From assembly GCA_023230485.1 (NCBI GenBank), contig JALNXG010000046.1, forward strand, positions 1 to 31,135: DNA of 31,135 bases. The letters run 5' to 3'. How positions within the stretch are numbered: the stretch's first letter is position 1; every line of letters begins with the position of its first letter. Below the pieces are notes generated by a model. The model did no database searches, had not been told where the DNA came from, and saw nothing but the letters and a program-made list of their open reading frames with translations. Source of the DNA: Melioribacteraceae bacterium (lineage in GTDB: Bacteria; Bacteroidota; Ignavibacteria; Ignavibacteriales; Melioribacteraceae). Below, in pieces: positions 8,441-16,497 of the stretch. Made by a program: the position numbers and the translations under genes.

Positions 8441-8794
8441 ATGCCAAACTTAGATAGAACAGGTCCACAAGGACAAGGAGCAATGACCGGCGGGAAAAGA
8501 GGTCGATGCGGAAATAAACAGACTACCCAAAACACACAAACAACCGAGAACGAGAATCAATCGGCAGAGAATAGAGAGATTGTAACCGGACTTGGACTAG
8601 GCTTAGGACGAGGCGGCAGCGCACGCGGTGGACGTGGGTTTGGACAAGGATTGGTTCAAGCGTCAGAAGAATCTACAAACTCTGAAATCAATCAAGGAAA
8701 GGGAAAATCTATTGGCTCGGGAAACGGTCAAGGTTTAGGGAACGGTAATGGACGAGGAAAAGGTCGTCGTGGTGGTTTCGGAAGACAGCAATAG
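8441..8794 (+). CDS. DUF5320-type small glycine-rich protein
   Basis: The N-terminus MPNLDRTGPQGQGAMTGGKRGRCG is the hallmark of DUF5320 proteins (DRTGPxGxGxMTGxxxGxC). After a polar linker (residues 27-47) comes a Gly/Arg/Gln-rich tail (GLGLGLGRGGSARGG..., GNGQGLGNGNGRGKGRRGG), likely disordered and strongly basic. A near-perfect ribosome binding site (AAAGGAGG about 6 bases before ATG) suggests high expression. DUF5320 genes are often found in anaerobes beside Mrp/NBP35-type ATPases and NifX/NifB-like Fe-S cofactor proteins. Here the partners are a split-barrel flavoprotein and a radical SAM enzyme, in keeping with a link to Fe-S metabolism, but the function is unknown. It is the last gene before a strong terminator. 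Confidence 0.8.
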   Translation: MPNLDRTGPQGQGAMTGGKRGRCGNKQTTQNTQTTENENQSAENREIVTGLGLGLGRGGSARGGRGFGQGLVQASEESTNSEINQGKGKSIGSGNGQGLGNGNGRGKGRRGGFGRQQ

Positions 8795-8832
8795 CTCAAC
8801 GAAATCAAAATAATATTTACCGTTTCAATTTC

Positions 8833-8869
8833 AAAGCCGGAAAGGTTATCCCTCCTTTCCGGCTTTTTT
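8833..8869 (+). terminator. Rho-independent terminator after the DUF5320 gene
   Basis: A perfect 13-bp stem (AAAGCCGGAAAGG at 8833-8845 with CCTTTCCGGCTTT at 8854-8866) has an 8-base loop and six T at 8864-8869. It lies 38 bp after the stop codon and closes the plus-strand unit ahead of the convergent operon ending at 8976. Confidence 0.93.
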
Positions 8870-8975
8870 AAATAAATATCCAATATTTTCATTTATTATA
8901 ATGAACATCGTCAAAATCATCTCTTTGCTTTTCGGTGATTTTAAGTTTATAAATACACTTGTCTTCCCGCCTAAA

Positions 8976-10256
8976 CTAAAAAAACACTCTCATCCACAGC
9001 TCAACTTTTTCTTTTATTTGTCTACTCCCATATTCAGAATCATCCTTTCCGATTAATGTCGAAGGCCAAAGAATAAACTCAATATTAGTTGACGGTTTAT
9101 AATTCAATGTTAGTGCAACTAAGAAACTCTTATCTGATAAATTGTAAATTGTATATACCGAAGGAGTGAAATATAACCAGTCAAAAGGCTCGGGTTGTGT
9201 TACTTTTACATAAAGGTAATCCCGCATCAACGAGCTGCTTTTAAAATAAGATTGATTAATGCCAAGTGCTTGTTTTATAATTGCAGGGTCATTACTCTCT
9301 GCGCTTCTAATTAAAAACGAATTGTAATTTTCAAATTCATTATTTGTTAGTCCAGCATCGCTATGATAATATTCAGCAATAATGGTAGTATTAGTTTCTC
9401 CGAGATACCGGAATCCTATTAGATAAGAAGATGCATCTACTTTTTCACCAACTTCCCTATTATCTCTTAAACTGTAACGAGTGACAGATCGATTATAACT
9501 GAATTCTCCATGAATTTCGATATTTTCTTTTATGTTTGTAGAAAAATCAATTCCGTATCGTTTCGGATTCTCCTTACTGTAATAAGCCATCAGGTCGATA
9601 TCTGTATCCCAAAGGAGAAAAGAAGATTTAAATGCAAAATCAATATTTTTTAACTCACCATATCTGCCGTTAATCAAATTATCAGGTGTAATAACAATTA
9701 GCTGAAGTGCCAATGATTGAAGTGCCCCTGAAGGGAAGCTTTTGATATACTCAGCGCTTGCCGAAAGGATTCCGGCTTGTGCTAATTCGGGATTTTCCGG
9801 GTCCTTAACCGGATTAACGAATCCAACCGGATTAAATGCATAACCTTTTCCCCAGCTGTAAACGCGTTTACCGGCTTGCAGGGTCGTGGCGAATGATGGG
9901 TTAAAACTAGCGTATGCTTCGAACAGATCAAACCTTGCATCAGTATCGCTATAATATGATGCGTGAGTTTTTAGAACAAACCCTAAATCACTTGTCCGAT
10001 ATTCTGCGTTTAGATATGGTTCTAATTTATATTGTGAAAGTAGTGAAGACGATGGAAGATTTTTGTAAAATTGAAGTCTATATTGTGCTGATTTTTGATC
10101 CATATTGAACATATAATATTTCACATCGAGGTTGCCGTTCAATTCCAGCTTCTTTTCTTGTTCTGCCGGAAAATCATACTCATTTCCTTCTTGTGCAACA
10201 GTGACTATCGATAATGCAAACAATAAAACGATTATAAACCAGCCGATAAATTTCAT
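8976..10256 (-). CDS. Outer-membrane beta-barrel protein linked to a LolA-like/ABC module
   Basis: A 426-aa protein with a signal peptide (MKFIGWFIIVLLFALSIVTVAQ) and alternating amphipathic strands typical of a transmembrane barrel: LELNGNLDVKYYMF, GFVLKTHASYYSD, TTLQAGKRVYSWGKGYAFNP, IEIHGEFSYNRS, NTTIIAEYYHSD. It ends in Phe (VELWMRVFF), the usual signal for BAM insertion. The AGKRVYSWGKGYAFNPVGFVNP segment resembles motifs in DUF1302-type and related barrels that accompany LolA-like proteins. Its ATG overlaps the stop of the upstream LolA-like gene by 4 bp (ATGA), implying coupled translation and joint action. It is the last gene of the long operon. No convincing terminator was found after it. 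The substrate is unknown; lipid or lipoprotein handling is inferred from neighbours. Confidence 0.8.
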   Translation of the reverse strand: MKFIGWFIIVLLFALSIVTVAQEGNEYDFPAEQEKKLELNGNLDVKYYMFNMDQKSAQYRLQFYKNLPSSSLLSQYKLEPYLNAEYRTSDLGFVLKTHASYYSDTDARFDLFEAYASFNPSFATTLQAGKRVYSWGKGYAFNPVGFVNPVKDPENPELAQAGILSASAEYIKSFPSGALQSLALQLIVITPDNLINGRYGELKNIDFAFKSSFLLWDTDIDLMAYYSKENPKRYGIDFSTNIKENIEIHGEFSYNRSVTRYSLRDNREVGEKVDASSYLIGFRYLGETNTTIIAEYYHSDAGLTNNEFENYNSFLIRSAESNDPAIIKQALGINQSYFKSSSLMRDYLYVKVTQPEPFDWLYFTPSVYTIYNLSDKSFLVALTLNYKPSTNIEFILWPSTLIGKDDSEYGSRQIKEKVELWMRVFF

Positions 10257-10990
10257 TTCCTTATATCCCCTAAACGTCCCATATAACTTTGGGTAAATAT
10301 TTCATCTGCAAATTGACGTTTTTTAATAGCTTGATAAATCATTAAGGAGCGGTAACCTTTATATAGCGGACTATAAGTTTCGATGGTTGCCGGGCGAGTA
10401 AGCCCTCCGCCGAAATTTTTATCATCCTTAAATTCTAAAGTTTTGATAAGCATTCCGCTAGCGGAGTATGCTTCTACTTTCCGTAATATTTTATCTGCTT
10501 TAGATACCCACATTTTTAATTTATCATATGTTACTGTTTTATTCTTTGCTTTGAGATTAAGAATATACTCTTTCTCGGTTTCATCTCCGTATAAGGCATC
10601 GTATTCAACAGAATATTCCAGTTGCATTATATCGGCATTATTAAAAACCCCGCCAATAACCGATTGTAAGCTTGTAATACGAATTGGTCTATTTACGCTG
10701 GGGATATAAAGCCACATATTATCACCTAGACGCAACGTAGAACGTCCTTTTTCACTTGCAGGAGTAAGATAAAGCATAGCAATTTTATCATTTCCTTTTT
10801 TCACGGTATAAAAAGTAAATTCTTTCTTTGAACCGTCCGGCTCCTCATTGATAAGCTTACGGTATGATTCATAAGATGAGGGCATCAAATTATCATCAAC
10901 TTCTTTTAATAATTTATTTGCATCCTGTGCAAATAGTGAAATTGTAAAAAGGAATATCAAATAAAGCCCACTAAATATTTTCGTTTTCAT
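10253..10990 (-). CDS. LolA-like outer membrane lipoprotein-sorting family protein
   Basis: A 245-aa periplasmic protein with a signal peptide (MKTKIFSGLYLIFLFTISLFAQ). The mature part has the signature of the LolA-like family (outer membrane lipoprotein-sorting protein, PF17131 type): KEFTFYTVKKGNDKIAMLYLTPASEKGRSTLRLGDNMWLYIPSVNRPIRI, then the D-ADIMQLEYSVEY and DKILRKVEAYSASGMLIKTLEF strands of a half-open hydrophobic barrel. Such proteins ferry lipidated or hydrophobic cargo across the periplasm. An in-frame ATG five codons upstream (11005) is possible, but the ATG at 10990 has AAAGGA at proper distance and starts the signal peptide. It sits between an FtsX-type permease gene (55 bp upstream) and the barrel gene (4-bp overlap), giving a complete inner-membrane to outer-membrane path. 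Confidence 0.87.
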   Translation of the reverse strand: MKTKIFSGLYLIFLFTISLFAQDANKLLKEVDDNLMPSSYESYRKLINEEPDGSKKEFTFYTVKKGNDKIAMLYLTPASEKGRSTLRLGDNMWLYIPSVNRPIRITSLQSVIGGVFNNADIMQLEYSVEYDALYGDETEKEYILNLKAKNKTVTYDKLKMWVSKADKILRKVEAYSASGMLIKTLEFKDDKNFGGGLTRPATIETYSPLYKGYRSLMIYQAIKKRQFADEIFTQSYMGRLGDIRK

Positions 10991-11044
10991 AAAAAATCCT
11001 TTCATGATTTATAAGTACGTTAAATTGGATCAATAGCATTTACC

Positions 11045-12277
11045 TCAAGTATGCCCGAGAGCATCAACCGGTTCCATATTAGATGCTTTATAAGCAGGTT
11101 GGAAGCTTGCAAGAATTGAAATAAACAAAACAATAAGCACAGTGGTAATCACTTCACCAGTTGGGATACTAGGATTGAGAGTAACATTCATTTGCCCAAA
11201 CTTAAAATTGAGATTAGTCAAACTCATCAACAGAAGAGATCCCACTGAGAGTATAACGCCAACAGCAGTGCTTAGCAATCCCATTGCGAATCCCTCTATA
11301 ATAAAGAGAGATAAAATTTTGCTTGGCGGTGTACCGATTGCAGCAATAGTTCCAATCTCACCAATTCTCTCATAAACAGACATCGTCATTATATTTAGAA
11401 TACTTACAAGAACAATCGATATTAAAATAATTTTTACAACAAGAATAAGAAGATCAACTATGCGTGCTATACTTGCAAAAGGAGAAAGTTGTTCCCAAGT
11501 ATGAACTTCATACGGCATGTTGGAAGAAGAGACATAACCATTAATCTGTTTATAGACATTATCAAGCTGATTAAAATTTTTTAAGCGGATTGCTATCTCG
11601 ACAAACTCCGGGTTTTCCATACGCAAAAGCATTGTAGCATCATCTACATGAATGTATCCGTCTTTGCCGGAAGGACCGAATACATTTTCCATCATCGCTG
11701 CTATATTCAAAGTAATTGCATTTACGGAGCCATCCTTATTCGTTGCCACAATAACAACTTCATCACCCACCTTCAAAGAAAGTCCTTTCATCAGTGTTTC
11801 CGGTACAAGTATTTCGCCCGGTTTAATAAAATGTACTGGGTCCGACACGTTTCGCTTAATTCTCTTAATAAGATCGGGAACAGTCTTACTTTCCATTTCA
11901 GGATAAACCGCATTCAAACGAATATTCGAGGTATTCGCATAATTACTAATCATAGCACCAAATTTAATACGCAGGCTATATGCTTCAATCTCAGGCATCT
12001 TTTTCATTTTTTGTTCGATAGATGTCAACTCTTGTACCGTTAAAGAAATATTTAAGGGTAGATTATCGATTGATTCTACATAACCTTTTTTGTGAATCTG
12101 CATATCTCCGAGAGAGGTATTTGTAATGATTCCGATCATCTGGCTTTTAAATGAAATAGCTAAGCCGCCAAATACAATAACCAGGATAACGCCGAAGGCA
12201 ATTAGAGATGAAGTAAGAAGTGTGCGGCGTTTATACCTAAATAAATTTCGTACTGCAATTTTTATAAGATTTTTCAC
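11045..12277 (-). CDS. FtsX/LolC-MacB-type ABC transporter permease
   Basis: The 410-aa product has the classic layout of this class. A cytosolic N-terminal stretch (NLFRYKRRTLLTSSLIAFG) leads into one membrane helix (about 20-45), then a large periplasmic domain (about 46-275), then three C-terminal helices (about 280-310, 325-360, 380-400). These contain the MSVYERIGEIGTIAAIGTPPSKILSLFIIEG coupling region and a final FQPAYKASNMEPVDALGHT. Permeases of this type act mechanically on periplasmic cargo, as in lipoprotein release by LolCDE. Only one permease gene is present, so a homodimer is likely. The start is GTG with AAGGA five bases upstream. It lies 8 bp after its ATPase gene and is followed by the LolA-like gene. 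Confidence 0.9.
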   Translation of the reverse strand: MKNLIKIAVRNLFRYKRRTLLTSSLIAFGVILVIVFGGLAISFKSQMIGIITNTSLGDMQIHKKGYVESIDNLPLNISLTVQELTSIEQKMKKMPEIEAYSLRIKFGAMISNYANTSNIRLNAVYPEMESKTVPDLIKRIKRNVSDPVHFIKPGEILVPETLMKGLSLKVGDEVVIVATNKDGSVNAITLNIAAMMENVFGPSGKDGYIHVDDATMLLRMENPEFVEIAIRLKNFNQLDNVYKQINGYVSSSNMPYEVHTWEQLSPFASIARIVDLLILVVKIILISIVLVSILNIMTMSVYERIGEIGTIAAIGTPPSKILSLFIIEGFAMGLLSTAVGVILSVGSLLLMSLTNLNFKFGQMNVTLNPSIPTGEVITTVLIVLFISILASFQPAYKASNMEPVDALGHT

Positions 12278-12285
12278 GGCTTTCC

Positions 12286-12981
12286 TTATTTATTTACTTT
12301 AATTTCTTGATTAACAATAGCCCCATCTTCCAGAGTATAAATTATTTCTGCTTCATCCACAATTTTTGTATCGTGTGTTGAAAAGATAAAAGTTGTTCCG
12401 AATTCTTTTTGCATTTCGTGCATAATACTAATGACTTTGAAAGCAGTTTTGTGATCAAGATTTGCGGTAGGTTCATCAGCAAGAACAATTTTAGGATTGG
12501 TTACTAAAGCCCGCGCAACAGCTACGCGCTGCTTCTGACCTCCGGAAATCTGATTTGGATATTTATCTTTTTGATCAAGCATTCCAACTTTGTCAAGTAG
12601 AGTAAATATACGTTCACGATGATCATCTAAGGCATTATGTTTTAGCATTAAGAGTGGATACTCAACATTTTCATAAACTGTGAGCACTGGTATCATATTA
12701 AAATTTTGAAATATAAAACCGATTGTGCTTCCTCGGAATGCTGCAGATTGCGTTCGGTTGAGCGTTGCAATATCAACATCGTTAACAATTACTCTCCCTT
12801 TAGTGGGTTTATCGAGTGATCCGATTAAATTCAGAAGTGTCGATTTACCACTGCCGGATGGACCAACAAAAGAGATAAAAGCCGTTTGACCTATTGTTAC
12901 CGATAAGCCATTAAGTGCGGTTACAGATACTTCGCCTGTCTGATAAATTTTAGAAACATTCTTTACTTGAATAAGACTCAT
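12286..12981 (-). CDS. LolD/MacB-type ABC transporter ATPase
   Basis: A 231-aa single-domain ATPase with all nucleotide-binding motifs: Walker A GPSGSGKST (40-48), Q-loop FQNFN (Gln92), signature ISGGQKQRVAVARAL (145-159), Walker B IVLADEPTANLD (165-176) and switch histidine STHD (His203). The size and the ISGGQ/ADEPTANLD style are those of the LolD/FtsE/MacB group, which pairs with FtsX-type permeases, and that partner gene follows 8 bp downstream. AAAGGA precedes the ATG at suitable distance. It powers the presumed lipoprotein or lipid extraction module formed with the next three genes. Confidence 0.93.
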   Translation of the reverse strand: MSLIQVKNVSKIYQTGEVSVTALNGLSVTIGQTAFISFVGPSGSGKSTLLNLIGSLDKPTKGRVIVNDVDIATLNRTQSAAFRGSTIGFIFQNFNMIPVLTVYENVEYPLLMLKHNALDDHRERIFTLLDKVGMLDQKDKYPNQISGGQKQRVAVARALVTNPKIVLADEPTANLDHKTAFKVISIMHEMQKEFGTTFIFSTHDTKIVDEAEIIYTLEDGAIVNQEIKVNK

Positions 12982-13031
12982 AAATATTCCTTTTCATTTT
13001 CCTGAAAATATAATGCTTTTATCTCAATAAA

Positions 13032-13436
13032 TTATTTAATTAATTCTTTTTTGCTTAATGAATTCAATTTTGGCTTCTCTATTTGACTGAAGAGAATCTT
13101 TTGTTTCTCATTTAATTTGTCTTCTATCTCTTCAAGGAGATCTTCAATTTTATCGATTCTTTTATCACGTCCTCTCTTAACTCCAATTTTTTCAAAGAAG
13201 CCGGGTTTATCATCATTTTTAAAGCGTTCTCTCAGATTGGATAAAATCTTTTTATCCTCTTCTAAGATCGATTTGATTTTATCAACATCTATTTCAATTA
13301 TCTTAAACTGATCGGTAGATAATTCTAAAAGTTGATTAACTTTATCAATTTCAAAAAGTGATACTTTATCCTGTGCTGCTACTATAAATGAAGAAAGAAC
13401 TAAAAAACTAATTATTACATAGAATTTAATTTTCAC
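13032..13436 (-). CDS. Small periplasmic helical protein, unknown function
   Basis: A 134-aa protein with a signal peptide (MKIKFYVIISFLVLSSFIVAAQ). The rest is charged and almost entirely helical, with heptad-like Leu/Ile spacing (KIKSILEEDKKILSNLRERF, KIEDLLEEIEDKLNEKQKILFSQIE). The arrangement LELSTDQFKIIEIDVDKIKS followed by EKQKILF resembles the LTxxQ-type repeats of small periplasmic Spy/CpxP-like chaperones or sensors, but the match is loose and that name is only a suggestion. The start is GTG with AGGAA just upstream, and it overlaps the end of the preceding membrane-protein gene by 11 bp, so translation is probably coupled. It lies 50 bp upstream of the LolD-type ATPase gene. Confidence 0.7.
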   Translation of the reverse strand: MKIKFYVIISFLVLSSFIVAAQDKVSLFEIDKVNQLLELSTDQFKIIEIDVDKIKSILEEDKKILSNLRERFKNDDKPGFFEKIGVKRGRDKRIDKIEDLLEEIEDKLNEKQKILFSQIEKPKLNSLSKKELIK

Positions 13437-13857
13437 TTATTTCCTCGTCAATATTAATATTTTCATTTTTTGATTTAAGATCACTTTTAGGCATATTCCT
13501 CCACACTAGAACGAGAACAACCAACCATATAGCTACGCGTATAATCATTGCTACAACGCTATGCTCGGCAACTGAACCACGGAAATAAAAGATAAATTCA
13601 ACAGTGAATAGAACAATGAAATGGAGAAATGTTATTATAGTTGTAAGCAAAAGTGCACGTTTACAATTTATCCAAATCACAACACCTGCGATAATTCCCA
13701 CAATTCCCATTAGGACATTATAAATGAGCAATGGTTTAAGAACAAAATGATCCGGTTGAACCGTCCCAAATAATACTTGTGAACCTTCCACTATCGTTAA
13801 GAGACTAAATATTAGAGCAATCGCAGCCCCTATTCTTCTATATATTACTTTTTTCAT
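13426..13857 (-). CDS. Small four-helix membrane protein, unknown function
   Basis: The 143-aa product has four hydrophobic segments: about residues 8-28 (IGAAIALIFSLLTIVEGSQVL), 42-63 (LLIYNVLMGIVGIIAGVVIWIN), 68-92 (ALLLTTIITFLHFIVLFTVEFIFYF) and 101-120 (VVAMIIRVAIWLVVLVLVW). It ends in an acidic cytosolic tail. No family was recognised. AAAAGG lies before the ATG. It overlaps the next gene by 11 bp and sits 46 bp after the DUF3943 gene without a terminator between them, so it joins the exporter half of the operon to the Lol-like half. Confidence 0.7.
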   Translation of the reverse strand: MKKVIYRRIGAAIALIFSLLTIVEGSQVLFGTVQPDHFVLKPLLIYNVLMGIVGIIAGVVIWINCKRALLLTTIITFLHFIVLFTVEFIFYFRGSVAEHSVVAMIIRVAIWLVVLVLVWRNMPKSDLKSKNENINIDEEISEN

Positions 13858-13903
13858 TCTACACCTTTTCTTTGTTGAAGTTATTATTTTTACTAATGAT
13901 TGA

Positions 13904-15355
13904 TTAAAAACAATGCTTATAATAAATTCTTACTGCCGAGTTTGCATCTTGAGTATTAGGATAATCTACATATTCCCCAAATCGTTCATATAATAGGAGG
14001 TCTAAACAAACTGAATTATCAGCAAATAGGTTATAATTAATTCCGATATTCAATAAGCCAACAAACTCTTCACCATCAGCACCACTCAGTGTATGAATCC
14101 AGTATCGTTTATAGTTAAGATATAGTTCACCAAAATATTTTATAATAAGATGAGCTCCTACTTTACCGCTAGCCCCGGGACCTATATTATAATCTTTCCC
14201 TAATACGGAGGCATATTGCGAATTTGTAGCACCCATAAGAATTGCCGATAGACCTAAATAATTATGCAAAGTTAGTGAGGCGGATAATGGGACAGTATTA
14301 ATTAATTGACTGCTTAAACTTGTAGCCGAAAGTTTATATATCGTATTAATATGTATATCAACTTCTTTATAAATTCCGACAATATTTTTTGAATTTACAA
14401 AGAGCTTTAATTTACCATCCCAGATTACTCCGCTAGCAAAGATACCGGCAATATTATCATCAGGGGCAATATTAAGTTCAACATGAAGTGTAAAATAATC
14501 AAATGGATTCTTGTGCGAATCAACAGCGAATAGATCGCCATAATTTAAGTCGGCTCTAATCGCTGCGTACAATTTACTATCATTCAATTTGCTGCTAAGG
14601 AACAGGTTATGTATTCCGGAAGAAACAATTAAATGAAAATCAGCAGGTTCATTGGCTTCTCCGGCTTTCCACATATCGCCGCGGAGTATTCTATTAAATC
14701 CGCGCATTGGATCAACGAGGGTAGAGAAAAATTCTCGGAATACTCTTTCGCTACCAGTGGTACTTTCATCAATTATTAAATCAGAAATTCGGTAACTTAT
14801 TTCACCGAGAATAATGCCGGTGATAGGTGTATTAACGATATCATTATAAGAAGGTGGTTCGTTTTCCATAAAGTATTCCCATATCAAACTACCACCTAAT
14901 GCATAAGGGGCAGATTCCCAAAATGTAAGACCATTAGACCGGGCAATGTTGTAATAATTGGAACCATGATATGGATGCCAAAACTGATTCATCAAATATC
15001 CATCAACATCCCATTTGAACCCGGATTCAAAATTACTCTTTATTGATTTCCAACTAATATTTGACCATCCTTCTGAACTCAAATATCGATGATATGCCCA
15101 AAGACTCAAATTTAAACCGACTACTTCTACGGCAGGCAACCAATAATATTTTTCACTATCATTATTCGCCTTAAGAGTTTCCGAATAATTTGCATCGGAA
15201 TAATTCGAATGTGAATATTTTGATAATCCAGAGGGTAAATGTTCATCGTTATACATTTGACCAAAAGAGCATTCAAAAAGACCGGAGACTAAGAATGTCG
15301 ATAATAGAAGGACAATTCCTTTATTTGAAAAATGATATTTAATAATTATATCCAT
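13904..15355 (-). CDS. DUF3943 family envelope protein
   Basis: A 483-aa exported protein with a long N-terminal signal (hydrophobic core GIVLLLSTFLVSGLF, then ECSFGQ). The central part carries the DUF3943 pattern: WDVDGYLMNQFWHPYHGSNYYNIARSNG, FWESAPYALGGSLIWEYFMENEPPSYNDIVNTPITGIILGEISYRISD (about 115-200). HPYHG and GEISYR are strongly conserved in that family. The C-terminal half alternates polar and hydrophobic residues like beta-strands and ends in Phe (YYKHCF), so outer-membrane insertion is plausible. The family's function is unknown. It follows the last exporter permease gene by 6 bp, so it is tightly co-expressed with the efflux system. Confidence 0.82.
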   Translation of the reverse strand: MDIIIKYHFSNKGIVLLLSTFLVSGLFECSFGQMYNDEHLPSGLSKYSHSNYSDANYSETLKANNDSEKYYWLPAVEVVGLNLSLWAYHRYLSSEGWSNISWKSIKSNFESGFKWDVDGYLMNQFWHPYHGSNYYNIARSNGLTFWESAPYALGGSLIWEYFMENEPPSYNDIVNTPITGIILGEISYRISDLIIDESTTGSERVFREFFSTLVDPMRGFNRILRGDMWKAGEANEPADFHLIVSSGIHNLFLSSKLNDSKLYAAIRADLNYGDLFAVDSHKNPFDYFTLHVELNIAPDDNIAGIFASGVIWDGKLKLFVNSKNIVGIYKEVDIHINTIYKLSATSLSSQLINTVPLSASLTLHNYLGLSAILMGATNSQYASVLGKDYNIGPGASGKVGAHLIIKYFGELYLNYKRYWIHTLSGADGEEFVGLLNIGINYNLFADNSVCLDLLLYERFGEYVDYPNTQDANSAVRIYYKHCF

Positions 15356-15361
15356 TTTCTA

Positions 15362-16492
15362 CTAATCTATTTTCTTACTGAATCTTAATGAACTAAAGAT
15401 TAATAGACTTATTCCCATACCAAAAAGAACTAATGTCTCCATCCAAAGAGCTGAGAACCCAATTCCCTTAAGTACAATTCCACGGAGTATAGTAATAAAA
15501 TATCGGAGAGGGATTATATAAGTTATATACTGTACCACTTGTGGCATATTCTCGATAGGGAAAGCGAAACCTGAGAGATAAATCATAGGCATCATAACTG
15601 CAAAAACTGATGCCATCATAGCCTGCTGCTGCGTTTTAGAGACAGTGGAAATAAATAAACCGATACCCAAATTTGACAGAACAAATAGCAGTGCAGTAAA
15701 TAGGAGGAAGAGTTTATTCCCTCTTACTACTATACCGAACCATTGCGTCATAATTATCATAACAATTATTAAAACAACAAAACCGATGAGTGTAAATGGA
15801 ATTAATTTTCCTAGAATGAGTTGGTAATTTTTTATCGGAGTTACAATTAATTGTTCGAGTGTTCCAATTTCTCTCTCTCTTACAACGGCCATTGACATCA
15901 ATGAAATAGTAGAGATCATTAAGATAAGTCCAAGTATTCCGGGTACCATATAGTTCCGAGTTTTCATTTCGGGATTATACCATACACGGACTTCGGGCAC
16001 TAGAGAGCCGCTTAAGGCTATCTTCATACCAACTTTATCCTTTGTTTCCGTAACAATATCTCTCGAAAACTTTGTAACAATGCCTTGAATATAGCCAAGT
16101 GCAACGGATGCTTTATTGCCGTCCGATCCTTCAAATAGAGTTTGAAGTGGTGTTGTTTTTCTTATATTAATATTTTTTTCAAAGTCTTTCGGAATAATTA
16201 TTGCGACAAGTGTTTTCCCTTGATTCAATAACTCCGTTACTTCGTTATAATCATCAACATATTGATCAATTTGGAAATATCCGGATTGTTCAAACCGTTC
16301 AATAAATTCTCTGCTCGTGGATGTTTGGTCCTGATCATAAATAGTTGTATGAATTATATTTACGTCCATATTGGCGGCATAGCCGAGGAAAATGAGTTGT
16401 AAGATCGGCGCCATAAAAATTACAGCGAGCATTTTTCTATCACGTTTGACCTGTAATAATTCTTTAATAATAAACTGAAATATTGTTTTCAT
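15362..16492 (-). CDS. ABC-2 type permease, YbhR-like
   Basis: An inner-membrane protein of 376 aa. It has one N-terminal helix (KMLAVIFMAPILQLIFLGYAA), a periplasmic domain of about 150 residues, and five C-terminal helices beginning at MVPGILGLILMISTISLMSMAVVREREIGTLEQLIVTPI. The VREREIGTLEQL..TP motif is the ABC-2 coupling segment, and the layout matches YbhR/YbhS-type permeases. A GTG at 16501 overlapping the previous stop (GTGA) is an alternative start, three codons longer; ATG at 16492 is chosen because MKTIFQFIIKELLQVKRDRK aligns with the usual start of the family. It pairs with the neighbouring permease gene as a heterodimer, driven by the ATPases encoded upstream. Confidence 0.9.
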   Translation of the reverse strand: MKTIFQFIIKELLQVKRDRKMLAVIFMAPILQLIFLGYAANMDVNIIHTTIYDQDQTSTSREFIERFEQSGYFQIDQYVDDYNEVTELLNQGKTLVAIIIPKDFEKNINIRKTTPLQTLFEGSDGNKASVALGYIQGIVTKFSRDIVTETKDKVGMKIALSGSLVPEVRVWYNPEMKTRNYMVPGILGLILMISTISLMSMAVVREREIGTLEQLIVTPIKNYQLILGKLIPFTLIGFVVLIIVMIIMTQWFGIVVRGNKLFLLFTALLFVLSNLGIGLFISTVSKTQQQAMMASVFAVMMPMIYLSGFAFPIENMPQVVQYITYIIPLRYFITILRGIVLKGIGFSALWMETLVLFGMGISLLIFSSLRFSKKID

Positions 16493-16497
16493 ATTGT

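Noticed and set aside
8908..8938. AAAATCA...TGATTTT hairpin after the outer-membrane barrel gene
   Set aside because: The stem is only 7 bp of mostly A-T pairs with a 16-base loop, and no T run follows in the minus direction, so it was not called a terminator.
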